64,000 nt of DNA from Algoriphagus aestuarii. Its GTDB lineage: Bacteria; Bacteroidota; Bacteroidia; Cytophagales; Cyclobacteriaceae. Shown here piece by piece: positions 18,171-28,318 of the stretch. The stretch is taken from the NCBI GenBank assembly GCA_017051695.1, contig JAFIDK010000002.1, positions 124,001 to 188,000 of the forward strand, written 5' to 3'. Within the stretch, counting starts at the first letter, position 1, and the number at the start of each line of letters is the position of its first letter. The translations under genes and the position numbers were made by a program. The notes below the pieces were generated by a model. That model made no database searches. It had not been told where the DNA came from and worked only from the letters and a program-made list of their open reading frames with translations.

Positions 18171-18983
18171 ATGATCGATAATGAAACAGTTTACCTTTTA
18201 GAAAACACTTCCAAAACCTGGGAAACCTCAAACTCTTTTTTGTTACCAAACCGAGCGATGAATTTCGGAGATGGACTTTTTGAGTCAATGGTTTTTGAAA
18301 ACGGGAAAATAAGGTTCCCAGAAAGACATCTTGAAAGACTTTTTAAAGGAATGGACTTATTGGGACTTTCAAAAGAAACTATTTCTTTGAAGGGAATTGA
18401 CGCACTTTTAAAAAGAGATTTTCCTGTAGGAAAACATCGGGTGAGATGGAACGTGTTTCGGGGCGGTGCTGGACTATATGCCCCAGCAAGCTCTGATAGT
18501 TATCAAACCCTACAGGTAAAGAATTTCCGTCCGCTACCCAAAATTAAACAAACAGCATACATCACTAAAAACATCAGGGTTTTCCCTACTCTTTGGAGTA
18601 ATTGCAAAACACTGAATGCTTTGACTTATATCCTTGCAAATAAAGAGAGGAAAGAGCTAGAAATGGATGAGGTTGTATTATTAGACCATCGGGGTTTTGT
18701 GTCGGAAGCGGGTTCGTCTAATATTTTTTGGAAAATCGGTGAGGAGATATTTACTCCGGCTTTGTCTAGTAGCTGCATCGCTGGGGTAGGTAGATCCCTG
18801 ATAATAGATAGCTTGGAAGAAATTGGGATTCAGGTCCAACAAGGACTTTTTCTTCCCGAACATTTAGTTAATGCAAGTACAGTTTGGGTGAGTAATGCAA
18901 TGGGAATTAGTTATTTAGGTACTGTAAATGAGAGGAAATATTCCACGGAACCCCTTTCATTTTTGGAACAGGTATTTAATTGA
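18171..18983 (+). CDS. Class IV aminotransferase (BCAT / aminodeoxychorismate lyase-like)
   Basis: A 270-residue fold-type IV PLP enzyme. Signatures are NFGDGLFESMVFENGKIRFPERHLERL at the N-terminus, the Schiff-base lysine in WSNCKTLNALTYILANKER (around residue 147), EVVLLDHRGFVSEAGSSNIFW and the phosphate-binding loop before CIAGVGRSLII. The short length and GDGLFE start are compatible with either branched-chain aminotransferase or PabC (4-amino-4-deoxychorismate lyase). No pab genes are adjacent, so I leave the substrate open. The gene is divergent from sdaAB with a 165-base shared control region. Confidence 0.82.
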   Translation: MIDNETVYLLENTSKTWETSNSFLLPNRAMNFGDGLFESMVFENGKIRFPERHLERLFKGMDLLGLSKETISLKGIDALLKRDFPVGKHRVRWNVFRGGAGLYAPASSDSYQTLQVKNFRPLPKIKQTAYITKNIRVFPTLWSNCKTLNALTYILANKERKELEMDEVVLLDHRGFVSEAGSSNIFWKIGEEIFTPALSSSCIAGVGRSLIIDSLEEIGIQVQQGLFLPEHLVNASTVWVSNAMGISYLGTVNERKYSTEPLSFLEQVFN

Positions 18984-19101
18984 GAAAACAATCTCCAAAA
19001 ATTATTTTCTGCCCTTTAGATGAAAGTCTTATATTTATCGCCTTGTCTTAAAAAATTATAAGGCAAAACATAAATAAGCCCAATCATCAACCTATCAAAT
19101 T

Positions 19102-20745
19102 ATGCTCTTAGAACCTTTAGACCTGATTGTTTTCATTGGATATTGCCTCCTCATCGTCGGTATGGGGATTTTTGTTTCCAGAGAAAAGAAAGGACACGTC
19201 AAAAACTCTTCAGATTACTTTCTTGCATCCAAAGCCCTCCCTTGGTGGGCAGTAGGCGCCTCCTTGATCGCTTCCAATATTTCTGCCGAGCAATTTATCG
19301 GCATGTCAGGATCCGGTTTTGCACTAGGATTGGCGATATCTACCTACGAATGGATGGCTGCAGTCACGCTTTTGGTAGTAGCTATTTTCTTTTTACCGGT
19401 TTACATCAAAAAAGGTATTTATACCATGCCTGGCTTTTTATTGGATCGGTATGATACGCGTGTCAGAACGACCATGGCTGTCTTTTGGTTGCTACTTTAT
19501 GTTTTTGTAAACCTTACTTCAGTTTTATATCTAGGTGCCTTGAGCTTGAATACCATCCTGAATGTACCCATGGTTTATGGGATTTTAGGTTTAGCGACAT
19601 TTGCCATGATTTATTCTATTTATGGAGGTCTAAAGGCAGTGGCTTGGACAGATGTAGTCCAGGTAGTTTTTTTGGTTGCCGGTGGACTGGCGACTACTTA
19701 TATCGCTCTTAAAATGGTAGGTTCTGGTGACGCATGGGAAGGTCTAGGGTTATTGCGAAGAGAAGTTCCAGGGCATTTTTCTATGATTTTATCCAAAGGT
19801 GAAATGATGATCCCGGATGGTTCAGGTGGTACACGTGATGCGTATTTGGATTTGCCGGGGATTTCGGTTTTAGTAGGAGGAATGTGGATTACCAACTTGA
19901 GTTATTGGGGATTCAACCAATACATTACGCAAAGAGCCCTAGCCGCAAAAAACTTGGATGAGGCTCAAAAAGGGATGATTTTCGCAGGGTTTTTGAAACT
20001 GCTGATGCCTTTAATCGTGGTGATTCCTGGGATTGCTGCATGGGTAATTGTGAAAAACGGGATAGATGTCAGTTTTATCGAGTCTATGAATGATCCAGTG
20101 ACTGGATTGATTAAATCCGATAGAGCTTATCCAACTTTGCTTCAGTTGCTTCCTGTAGGACTAAAAGGGCTTGCTTTTGCGGCCTTGACAGCAGCTATTG
20201 TATCTTCTTTAGCCTCCATGGCCAATAGTACCTCTACCATCTTTACGATGGATATTTACCAGAAATATTTCAGCAAAAATGCCTCTGAAACCAAACAGGT
20301 TCGTGTGGGTAGAATCACTGCAATTGTGGCCTTTATAATTGCGGCAATCGTTGCACCTGCTTTAGGTCAATTGGATCAGGCTTTCCAGTTTATCCAAGAG
20401 TATACAGGCTTTATCAGTCCAGGTGTATTTGCCATTTTCTTTTTCGGTGTATTCTGGAAAAAAACCACATCCAATGCTGCATTGGTTGGAGCTGCTTTGA
20501 GTATTCCATTATCAGTGGTGCTCAAAATCGGTTTGCCAAACTTGCCATTCATTGACAGGATGGGAGTTGTCTTTTTGATTTTGGCTGCCTTGATGATTAT
20601 TATTAGTTTGGTGGAAGGAAAAGGAAAAGATCATCCAAATAGCATTGAGATCAACAAAGAACTCTTCAAAACCAGTACTTCCTTTAAGATTGGAGCTATT
20701 TTGATTGCAGGAATTACTGCAGCGCTTTACATCGTGTTCTGGTAA
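19102..20745 (+). CDS. Sodium/solute symporter (SSS family), probable xylose transporter
   Basis: A 547-residue inner-membrane transporter with about 13-14 hydrophobic segments. It shows SSS/SGLT hallmarks: SDYFLASKALPWWAVGASLIAS, then NISAEQFIGMSGSGFALGLA near residue 60, and RALAAKNLDEAQKGM in the middle. Its place 12 bases before xylB and upstream of xylA suggests sodium-coupled import of xylose; the substrate is inferred from context. The end of the preceding spacer holds TATATTTA (near 19032), a one-mismatch TAnnTTTG box that may be the promoter. The block SSS-xylB-xylA is plus-strand and closely spaced, so likely one operon ending at the hairpin at 23645. Confidence 0.9.
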   Translation: MLLEPLDLIVFIGYCLLIVGMGIFVSREKKGHVKNSSDYFLASKALPWWAVGASLIASNISAEQFIGMSGSGFALGLAISTYEWMAAVTLLVVAIFFLPVYIKKGIYTMPGFLLDRYDTRVRTTMAVFWLLLYVFVNLTSVLYLGALSLNTILNVPMVYGILGLATFAMIYSIYGGLKAVAWTDVVQVVFLVAGGLATTYIALKMVGSGDAWEGLGLLRREVPGHFSMILSKGEMMIPDGSGGTRDAYLDLPGISVLVGGMWITNLSYWGFNQYITQRALAAKNLDEAQKGMIFAGFLKLLMPLIVVIPGIAAWVIVKNGIDVSFIESMNDPVTGLIKSDRAYPTLLQLLPVGLKGLAFAALTAAIVSSLASMANSTSTIFTMDIYQKYFSKNASETKQVRVGRITAIVAFIIAAIVAPALGQLDQAFQFIQEYTGFISPGVFAIFFFGVFWKKTTSNAALVGAALSIPLSVVLKIGLPNLPFIDRMGVVFLILAALMIIISLVEGKGKDHPNSIEINKELFKTSTSFKIGAILIAGITAALYIVFW

Positions 20746-20757
20746 AAAAAAAGCAAA

Positions 20758-22260
20758 ATGAGACAGTTATTATTAGGGCTAGACATTGGTAGTTCATCTA
20801 TCAAAGCCTCACTTTTAAATGCGGAAACCGGTAAAGCTATCGTTGCAAAAGCTTTTCCTGAAGAGGAAATGATCATAGAATCCCCTAAGGAAGGCTGGGC
20901 TGAACAAGATCCGGAAATGTGGTGGAAGTATATTCAACAATCCAGTAACTACGTGCTGGACAAAGCGGGTGTAAAATCCGGAGAGTTGAAAGGAATCGGC
21001 ATCGCTTATCAGATGCATGGCTTGGTCATGGTGGATAAAGATCAAAAAGTACTGCGGCCTTCCATTATTTGGTGTGATAGTAGAGCTGTGCAGATAGGTA
21101 AAAAAGCATTTCAGGAACTTGGAGAGGAATATTGCTTGCCTTATTTGTTAAATTCTCCGGGCAATTTTACTGCCTCAAAACTGAGATGGGTACTAGAAAA
21201 TGAGCCAGAACTTGCTTCTAGGATCCATAAAATCATGCTCCCAGGGGATTATATTGCCATGAAGCTGACAGGAGAAATATTGACTTCGGAAACTGGTTTA
21301 TCCGAAGGGATATTTTGGGATTTCAAATCAAATGGGCTCAGTGAAAAAGTCCTGAAAAATTATAGTATCAAGAAGGAATGGATACCAGAAGTGGTTCCAT
21401 CTTATTCACTGCAGGGGAATGTGACCAGTGAAGCTTCTAAGTCTACTGGAATAGAAGTAGGTGTACCTGTGTCCTATAGAGCTGGAGATCAACCTAATAA
21501 TGCGTTTTCGCTCCAAGTGTTGAAACCTGGGGAATTGGCTACGACAGCAGGTACCTCAGGCACAGTGTATGGAGTTTGTGACACGCCTTTGTATGATCCT
21601 CTGTCCAGAGTGAATACCTTTGTCCATGTAAATCATACTGTGGAGAAACCATCTTACGGAGTTTTGCTTTGTATCAATGGCACTGGAATTCTGAATAGCT
21701 GGATTAAAAAATTGATGGGAGCATCAAAAATCGTATATGAAGAAATGAATCAGTTGGCCAGTTCGGCGCCTATTGGTTCAGGTGGATTGACATTTATTCC
21801 ATTTGGAAACGGTGCAGAAAGAATCATGCAAAATAAGCAAGTGGGAGCTCATTTATTGGGGCTGGATTTGCTGAAGCATGACAAAAAGCATATGTTAAGA
21901 GCAGCTCAAGAAGGCATAGTTTCAGCATTGACTTTCGGATTTAGAATCATGCAGGATATGGGTATGGATCTGAAAACAGTGAAAGCCGGTAAAGCTAATA
22001 TGTTCTTAAGCCCTATCTTTAGGAAAACGTTTGTTCATATGAATAAGATCGTTTTGGAATTATATGATACAGATGGAGCACAAGGAGCAGCCAGAGGCGC
22101 AGGTATTGGTGTCGGTTTGTTTTCTACAGAGTCTGAGGCTTTTGAAGGGCTGGAGCTTTTAGAGACTATCGAGCCTAATGAGCAGTTTTTTGAACCTTAT
22201 GAAGAAGTTTACCTCCACTGGAAAAATGAATTGGAAAAGATCCAGAATTTAAATTTATAA
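20758..22260 (+). CDS. xylB: Xylulokinase
   Basis: A 500-residue FGGY-family sugar kinase that phosphorylates D-xylulose to xylulose 5-phosphate. The first actin-like domain begins LLLGLDIGSSSIKASLLN and includes the AEQDPEMWW motif typical of FGGY kinases. IAYQMHGLVMVD and IIWCDSRA follow, with RAGDQPNNAF (catalytic Asp region) and ATTAGTSGTVYGVCD in the second domain. AGKANMFLSPIFRKTF matches the C-terminal adenine-binding block. It lies between the symporter and xylose isomerase, which fixes the pathway assignment. Confidence 0.93.
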   Translation: MRQLLLGLDIGSSSIKASLLNAETGKAIVAKAFPEEEMIIESPKEGWAEQDPEMWWKYIQQSSNYVLDKAGVKSGELKGIGIAYQMHGLVMVDKDQKVLRPSIIWCDSRAVQIGKKAFQELGEEYCLPYLLNSPGNFTASKLRWVLENEPELASRIHKIMLPGDYIAMKLTGEILTSETGLSEGIFWDFKSNGLSEKVLKNYSIKKEWIPEVVPSYSLQGNVTSEASKSTGIEVGVPVSYRAGDQPNNAFSLQVLKPGELATTAGTSGTVYGVCDTPLYDPLSRVNTFVHVNHTVEKPSYGVLLCINGTGILNSWIKKLMGASKIVYEEMNQLASSAPIGSGGLTFIPFGNGAERIMQNKQVGAHLLGLDLLKHDKKHMLRAAQEGIVSALTFGFRIMQDMGMDLKTVKAGKANMFLSPIFRKTFVHMNKIVLELYDTDGAQGAARGAGIGVGLFSTESEAFEGLELLETIEPNEQFFEPYEEVYLHWKNELEKIQNLNL

Positions 22261-22304
22261 TTGACGAATTAAACCTATCTAAATAAACCTAATTATTAAA
22301 TCTC

Positions 22305-23618
22305 ATGTCAAAATTGTATTTCCCAAACATCGATAAAATCCCTTTTGAAGGGAAGGATAGTGATAATCCGATGGCATTCAGATTCTATGATGAAAATAGA
22401 ATCATTGCTGGAAAAACCATGAAAGAACATTTCAAGTTCTCAATTGCCTATTGGCATTCCTTCTGTGGAACTGGTGGAGATCCTTTCGGCCCAGGTACTA
22501 TCACTCATCCTTGGGATGCTGATCCTGACCCTATCCAGAGAGCAAAAGATAAAATGGATGCTGCTTTTGAATTCATTACAAAAATAGGAGCTCCATATTA
22601 TTGCTTCCACGACGTGGATCTGATCGATGAAGGTAAAGATATCGCTGAGTACGAAGAGCGAATGAAAATCATCGTTGACTACGCAAAGCAAAAGCAAGCT
22701 GAAACCGGTGTGAAATTACTTTGGGGTACTGCCAATGTGTTCAGTAACCCACGTTATATGAACGGAGCTTCTACAAATCCTGATTTTGATGTGTTGGCTT
22801 ATGCAGCTACTCAGGTAAAAAACTCCATCGATGCGACAATTGCTCTTGGAGGTGAAAACTATGTGTTCTGGGGAGGTCGAGAAGGTTATATGTCTTTGTT
22901 AAATACTGACATGAAGCGTGAGACAGATCACTTGGCTCAATTCCTGAAAATGGCTAGAGACTATGCAAGAAAGAACGGATTCAAAGGTACTTTCTTCATT
23001 GAGCCTAAGCCTATGGAGCCAACCAAACACCAATATGATTACGACGCTGCGACTGTCATCGGATTTTTGAGATATCACGGTTTGGATAAGGATTTCAAAT
23101 TGAATATTGAGGTAAACCATGCGACTCTTGCTGGTCATACGTTCCAGCATGAACTTCAAGTAGCTGCAGATGCTGGAATGCTTGGTAGCATTGATGCCAA
23201 CAGAGGAGATTATCAGAATGGATGGGACACTGACCAATTTGCAATGAATTTGCAGGAAATGACTGAAGCCATGTTGGTGATCTTGAATTCAGATGGAATA
23301 CAAGGTGGAGGTGTGAATTTCGACGCAAAAATCAGAAGAAATTCTACTGATGCAGATGATTTATTCTTGGCACACATCGGAAGTATGGATGCTTTTGCCA
23401 GAGGCATGCTGATCGCACAGGATATTTTAGAAAAATCAGATTACCTGGAAAGAAGAAAAAACAGATATGCTAGCTATGATTCCGATAAAGGAAAAGCGTT
23501 CGAAGAAGGTACTTTGACTTTGGAAGATCTTAGAAATTATGCGGCGAATAAAGGTGAACCTGCCATGACCAGTGGCAAGCAAGAATACTTCGAAAATTTA
23601 TTAAATCGATTTATTTAA
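22305..23618 (+). CDS. xylA: Xylose isomerase
   Basis: A 437-residue class II xylose isomerase converting D-xylose to D-xylulose. The TIM barrel shows the substrate-binding His region ([13 protein letters not shown]), [17 protein letters not shown], the metal-binding [53 protein letters not shown] and the family signature [13 protein letters not shown]. All metal ligands of the two-metal site appear intact. It closes the symporter-kinase-isomerase operon and is followed by a rho-independent terminator. Confidence 0.96.
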   Translation: MSKLYFPNIDKIPFEGKDSDNPMAFRFYDENRIIAGKTMKEHFKFSIAYWHSFCGTGGDPFGPGTITHPWDADPDPIQRAKDKMDAAFEFITKIGAPYYCFHDVDLIDEGKDIAEYEERMKIIVDYAKQKQAETGVKLLWGTANVFSNPRYMNGASTNPDFDVLAYAATQVKNSIDATIALGGENYVFWGGREGYMSLLNTDMKRETDHLAQFLKMARDYARKNGFKGTFFIEPKPMEPTKHQYDYDAATVIGFLRYHGLDKDFKLNIEVNHATLAGHTFQHELQVAADAGMLGSIDANRGDYQNGWDTDQFAMNLQEMTEAMLVILNSDGIQGGGVNFDAKIRRNSTDADDLFLAHIGSMDAFARGMLIAQDILEKSDYLERRKNRYASYDSDKGKAFEEGTLTLEDLRNYAANKGEPAMTSGKQEYFENLLNRFI

Positions 23619-23644
23619 TCCACCTTTTATCAAAAAAAGCAGAA

Positions 23645-23679
23645 AAGTCCCGTTGATTTAATTGTCAACGGGCTTTTTT
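23645..23679 (+). terminator. Rho-independent terminator after xylA
   Basis: CCCGTTGA and TCAACGGG pair around an 8-base loop, followed by C and T6. It lies 27 bases after the xylA stop and isolates the xylose operon from the regulator gene. Confidence 0.85.
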
Positions 23680-23745
23680 GTTTGTTTTCTTATGTTACTT
23701 TGTCCAGCTAATCCAAAAAAGTAGTAGGAACCGTTGTATCATTTT

Positions 23746-26700
23746 ATGATCCGTAAAGTGCGCTTGTTTTTATTTTGTTGGTTAATGGTTGGCAGTTTGC
23801 CAAACCATGTTTTAGGACAGTCAGGTCCTGAAAATTTAGTGTTTAGAAATCTCGATGAAAAATTGGGATTGAACAATGCAAACATTACCAGCATCATCAG
23901 AGACAGGCAGGGATTTATGTGGTATGGAACTTCATATGGCTTATATCGCTATGATGGCACTTCTGCAAAAGCCTTTCTGAATTCAAAAGACAGTACTTCC
24001 ATTTCTCATAATGGTGTAAACAAACTTTTTTTAGGGCCGAATAATAATATTTGGGTTAAGGATGTCAATAGCAATTTTGATGTATACGAATCCGAAAAAG
24101 AGAAATTCAGAAGAGGAAGTAGTTTTTATGCTGAAAAATATGGCTTAGCTACAGATACCATTGCTACCATTACCGAAGACCGTCAAAACCGATTCTGGTT
24201 TTCTCACCCATCAAAAGGAATCAGTATTTATTATCCAGATGAGAAGAAAAGTGTATTTCTAAGGCATAGTCAATCAAAAAGTGACATTTCGACTGACCAG
24301 ATTGTGGGCATTTCCGAAAGTCCCGACGGATTAATCTGGGTACTTCACTTGGACGGAACAATTGATTTATTAGACCCCAATAGATTAATTGTGACTAAAA
24401 GCCTTCATCTTCCAAAAGAATTGATTTCAGCCAATGCCAAATTTGAAATCTTCATTGATTCAGATGGGGATACCTGGATTTTTGATTCTGAAAGGGATTC
24501 TGGAGTTTTTTGGATTAATAATGTCACGCACGAAATCGTATTAAATACGATAGACTCTGGACCATTTCGGATTAATAATAATATGGTAAAAGCCATCATC
24601 GAGGCTAAACCAGGAGAAATCTGGCTAGGAACAGATCATGGGGGAATCAATATTCTCAACAAAAAACAAAATTCCATTACTTATTTGATTGACTCCAAAG
24701 CTACTACTGGGGATTATAGCCAAAATGTAGTCTATGCATTGTATAAGGACAATGAGGATATCATCTGGATAGGAACACATAAACAAGGGATTTCCTATTA
24801 TCACCAGGGATTATTGAGATTTTCCCATATCCAGAAGAATTACTCCAATACTAACTCCTTACCCTATAATGATGTCAATGCTTTTGTAGAAGATAGTCTG
24901 GGAAATCTCTATATAGGAACGAATGGAGGAGGATTGTTTTATCATAATAGAAAAAACAATACCTATAAAAACTTCAAACATGATCCTAAGAATCCAAATA
25001 GTCTAAATGGGGATGTCATTGTGGATTTGTTGATAGATCACAGCGGAGTGCTATGGATAGGTACTTATCTTAATGGATTAGGGAGTTTTGATGGAAGAAA
25101 TTTTACCAATTATTCATTTAATCCAGATCAGGAAACAGGTATCCCAGGTCCCAATATTTGGAAATTATTTGAGGATAGTAAAAATAGAATCTGGATCGGG
25201 ACATTGAGATCAGGCTTGTCTATTTTGGATGCCGATCGTAAATCCTTTCAAAATTTCAAAGCAGGAGATCCTCCTTATTATATTCATAACCAATATATTA
25301 CCGCTTTTGAAGAGGATGCTAATGGAAATATCTGGATTGGTGGAGGAAGTGGCCTGAATTATGTAAATCCAGCTACCCGAAAAATTGGTTTTTTTGATGA
25401 CCGTCAAAGAATCCCTCTTCAGGAGCCAAACATTTCAGAATTGGTTATTGATTCTGAGGGGCAATTATGGGTAGCCACAGTCTCTGGCCTTTTTTACCTG
25501 AATACTCAGGATAGTAGTTTTGTGAAATTCGGAATGGAAGAGGGATTGCAGTCTCCCTTTTTGATCGAGATTTTAGAGGATGATAAACAAAATTTCTGGA
25601 TTAGTTCCCAAAAAGGGCTTAGCTATGCAGAGGTAGACAGATCCCAGAAGCCTTTTAAAATTTCTTTTCAGAATTTTGACCAGCAAGATGGTTTACAAGC
25701 CTCTTTGTTCAATAAAAATTCAGCAACAAGAACAAGTAATGGGGATTTTATTTTTGGAGGACCGAATGGCTACAATATTTTTAGATCTGAAAATTTTGCA
25801 TTCGAAAGAAACAACCCAAAAGTAGTTTTTACAGAATTGCAGATTTTTAATGAACCTGTGTCTGTAGATAGTGAAATCGGCAATAGGATCCTACTTTCAA
25901 AATCGCTGGATCAAACCAAAAAATTAACTTTAAGGCATGATGAGGACATGTTCTCTATCAGTTTTAGTGCTTTGAATTACCTCTATCCAGAAAAAAATAA
26001 GTATCGATATCGCCTTCAGGGTTTCAATGAGGATTGGATCTATCTGGACGAAAACCTTTCTAAAGTTACTTTTACCAATTTGGATCCAGGTAATTATACC
26101 CTGATTGTTCAGCCAGGAACTGTCTTGGATGGATGGAGTCCTTTTGAGTACCCTTTGGAGATTGAGATTTTGGCCCCTTGGTGGAAAACTCCCATTGCCT
26201 ATTTCTTTTATTTCATGGCGATTTTGGCAATTATCCTGTATTCGAGAAACCAATTGATCCGAAGACAAAAGGAAAATTTCGAGCGGCAACAGGCAATTTT
26301 GGAAAGTAAGCGAATTCAGGAACTGGATAAATTGAAAACCAAGTTTTTTACCAATCTGAGCCATGAATTCAGGACGCCACTCTCGTTGATTTTGACACCT
26401 GCCGAGCATCTGATTTCGGATACGAAAGAACCTGTTTTATTAAGTCAATACAAGATCATTCAGAGAAATGCCCGAAGACTTCTGAAACTGATCAATCAAT
26501 TGCTGGATGTGAAGAATATTGATAAAGGGGCTTTGGCTTATCACTCTTCAGAGGGTGATTTTGTCCAATTTATCAAAGAAAGTACTGCTGATTTCAATGA
26601 ACTGTCTGAAGACCAGCATATCGCCTTGGATTTTAGCTCTAACGTATCCTCACTACAAGCGGAATTTGATTCGGATAAAATTGAGAAAATCCTTTTCAAT

Positions 26701-27846
26701 TTGCTGTCAAATGCCTTTAAGTTCACTCCTGAAGGAGGTAAGATTTCTGTGATTTTGGATATTTTCCAAAATAGCGAAGAGATCGCTACTGTCGAGCTGA
26801 AGGTGGTGGATAATGGAGTTGGAATTCCTCCGGAGAATCAGAAGAAGATTTTTGATCGTTTCTTTACCACAGAAGGTCATCAGGAAAAGCTGAACCAGGG
26901 GAGTGGGATTGGACTTTCTTTGGCACAGGAATTTGCTCAGTTGATGAATGGGAAAATAGATGTAAATAGTGAACTAGGTGAGGGGTCTACTTTTATTTTT
27001 ACCATGCCTTTACAGATGATCCAGACCGAATCGGAATGGGAAGAGAATTTCGAAAATGATTTGGAAGAAGGTGATGAAAAAGAAACCATTTTGCTGGTAG
27101 AAGATAATCCTGAATTTAGAAGCTATTTAAAAGACTGTTTATCCGAAGAGTATCACATATTACAGGCATCTCAAGGCAAGCAAGGCTGGGATATTGCACA
27201 AGAGAAGATTCCGGATTTGGTCATTTCTGATTTGATGATGCCACAGATGGATGGCAATGAGCTTTGCGAATTGATCAAGAAAGATATCCGCACATCGCAT
27301 ATCCCGGTTATTTTACTGACTGCAAAAAAATCAGAGGCGACAATGCTTCAAGGGCTGGACAACGGGTGTAACCTTTATCTGACTAAGCCATTCAATTTGG
27401 ACGTGTTGCTTTTAAGTATCAAGAACCTGTTGAGAGAAAGAAAAATCGCACAGGAAATCAACCGTACAAAAATACAGATCAAAGGGACAGATGTCATCAT
27501 CGAGTCATTAGATGATCAATTGATCCAAAGAGCTGTCAATATTGTGGAAAAACACCTAGAGGATCCAAAACTTTCCGTTGAGTTTTTGAGCAGCGAATTG
27601 GCCATGAGCAGAGTACATCTGTATAAGAAACTTCAATCATTGACAGGCAAAAGCCCCATAGAATTTATACGTTTGATCAGACTTCAGCGGGCAGCACAAT
27701 TGCTTCAGAAAAGTCAGCTTACCATTTCGGAAGTTGCCTATCAAGTGGGATACAACAATGCGAAATATTTTTCAAAGCATTTTAAAGCAGAATATAAAAT
27801 GCTTCCATCAGAATATGCCAATAAATCAGAGCATATAAGTCTGTAG
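23746..27846 (+). CDS. Hybrid two-component sensor/AraC regulator (HTCS)
   Basis: A 1366-residue one-protein signalling system from the ATG at 23746; a TTG 12 bases earlier is less likely. The signal peptide is followed by about 700 residues of Reg_prop/two-bladed propeller repeats (recurring DRQGFMWYGT, DNEDIIWIGT, DANGNIWIGG). A Y_Y_Y domain follows (about 725-800) and one membrane helix (about 810-835). HisKA contains FTNLSHEFRTPLS (phospho-His near 872), then HATPase (DNGVGIPPENQKKIF, GSGIGLSLAQEF). The receiver (from about 1113) has LLVEDNPEFR and SDLMMPQMDG. The AraC-type HTH is C-terminal (YQVGYNNAKYFSKHFK). This architecture senses oligosaccharides in the periplasm and activates the adjacent susCD locus, here probably through the spacer at 27847-28318. 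Confidence 0.95.
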   Translation: MIRKVRLFLFCWLMVGSLPNHVLGQSGPENLVFRNLDEKLGLNNANITSIIRDRQGFMWYGTSYGLYRYDGTSAKAFLNSKDSTSISHNGVNKLFLGPNNNIWVKDVNSNFDVYESEKEKFRRGSSFYAEKYGLATDTIATITEDRQNRFWFSHPSKGISIYYPDEKKSVFLRHSQSKSDISTDQIVGISESPDGLIWVLHLDGTIDLLDPNRLIVTKSLHLPKELISANAKFEIFIDSDGDTWIFDSERDSGVFWINNVTHEIVLNTIDSGPFRINNNMVKAIIEAKPGEIWLGTDHGGINILNKKQNSITYLIDSKATTGDYSQNVVYALYKDNEDIIWIGTHKQGISYYHQGLLRFSHIQKNYSNTNSLPYNDVNAFVEDSLGNLYIGTNGGGLFYHNRKNNTYKNFKHDPKNPNSLNGDVIVDLLIDHSGVLWIGTYLNGLGSFDGRNFTNYSFNPDQETGIPGPNIWKLFEDSKNRIWIGTLRSGLSILDADRKSFQNFKAGDPPYYIHNQYITAFEEDANGNIWIGGGSGLNYVNPATRKIGFFDDRQRIPLQEPNISELVIDSEGQLWVATVSGLFYLNTQDSSFVKFGMEEGLQSPFLIEILEDDKQNFWISSQKGLSYAEVDRSQKPFKISFQNFDQQDGLQASLFNKNSATRTSNGDFIFGGPNGYNIFRSENFAFERNNPKVVFTELQIFNEPVSVDSEIGNRILLSKSLDQTKKLTLRHDEDMFSISFSALNYLYPEKNKYRYRLQGFNEDWIYLDENLSKVTFTNLDPGNYTLIVQPGTVLDGWSPFEYPLEIEILAPWWKTPIAYFFYFMAILAIILYSRNQLIRRQKENFERQQAILESKRIQELDKLKTKFFTNLSHEFRTPLSLILTPAEHLISDTKEPVLLSQYKIIQRNARRLLKLINQLLDVKNIDKGALAYHSSEGDFVQFIKESTADFNELSEDQHIALDFSSNVSSLQAEFDSDKIEKILFNLLSNAFKFTPEGGKISVILDIFQNSEEIATVELKVVDNGVGIPPENQKKIFDRFFTTEGHQEKLNQGSGIGLSLAQEFAQLMNGKIDVNSELGEGSTFIFTMPLQMIQTESEWEENFENDLEEGDEKETILLVEDNPEFRSYLKDCLSEEYHILQASQGKQGWDIAQEKIPDLVISDLMMPQMDGNELCELIKKDIRTSHIPVILLTAKKSEATMLQGLDNGCNLYLTKPFNLDVLLLSIKNLLRERKIAQEINRTKIQIKGTDVIIESLDDQLIQRAVNIVEKHLEDPKLSVEFLSSELAMSRVHLYKKLQSLTGKSPIEFIRLIRLQRAAQLLQKSQLTISEVAYQVGYNNAKYFSKHFKAEYKMLPSEYANKSEHISL

Positions 27847-28006
27847 TCTCAACTTGTATCCTATTGAATCTTCATTCCATTCAAGTACAATGATGTGAAA
27901 ATGTCCATCCTCCTGTTAAATGAGCATTTATTTTTCCGGCTTCAGAATATAATATAGGCCTTGATTCACTCCAAAAGTGCTTTTTCAATCGATTGCAAAC
28001 GGGTTA

Positions 28007-28042
28007 ACATTTGATACCCCATTCAAATACATTTGGATACCC
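28007..28042 (+). repeat. Tandem direct repeat / operator candidate upstream of susC
   Basis: ACATTTGATACCC (28007) recurs as ACATTTGGATACCC (28029), 22 bp apart, i.e. two helical turns on one DNA face, as expected for an AraC-type dimer site. The second copy contains the exact -7-like box TACATTTG. The first copy also begins the palindrome ATTTGA-N8-TCAAAT at 28009-28028. Confidence 0.5.
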
Positions 28043-28249
28043 TTGAGGGAATTCAGTCCTGTTACATTTAGTTGGAGAAATTCAATAACCCAAGATGATC
28101 CATTTAAAATCTCTCTCTTTCTGGCAATTCCTGCCAGAATTTTGCCGCTCAGGCAATTATCGGAAGGACTTCAGATGTAAGGAATTTTGGGTGTTGAAAG
28201 AAAACTAACCCAATTACAAAGCCTATGAAAGAACTGAAAAACAACAAGC

Positions 28250-28269
28250 ATTTGAACTACCGTTCAAAT
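28250..28269. promoter_or_regulatory. Perfect 20-bp palindrome 49 bases before susC
   Basis: ATTTGAAC and GTTCAAAT are exact reverse complements around TACC. The sequence is 15/20 identical to the palindrome at 28009-28028, so both may bind the same factor; alternatively it forms a leader RNA hairpin close to the start codon. Confidence 0.5.
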
Positions 28270-28318
28270 AGCCTTTTCCTCTCTTTAACCTTTACTTATT
28301 CTAATCTTTAAACCCTTT

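Larger units (their letters stand above)
27847..28318 (+). promoter_or_regulatory. 472-base control region between the HTCS gene and susC
   Basis: No coding frame is supported. The region holds a tandem motif at 28007-28042, an exact TAnnTTTG box (TACATTTG, 28028-28035) and two related 20-bp palindromes at 28009-28028 and 28250-28269. A transcript starting near 28040 would have a leader of almost 280 bases. The sites are candidates for binding by the HTCS AraC domain or another sugar regulator. Confidence 0.5.
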
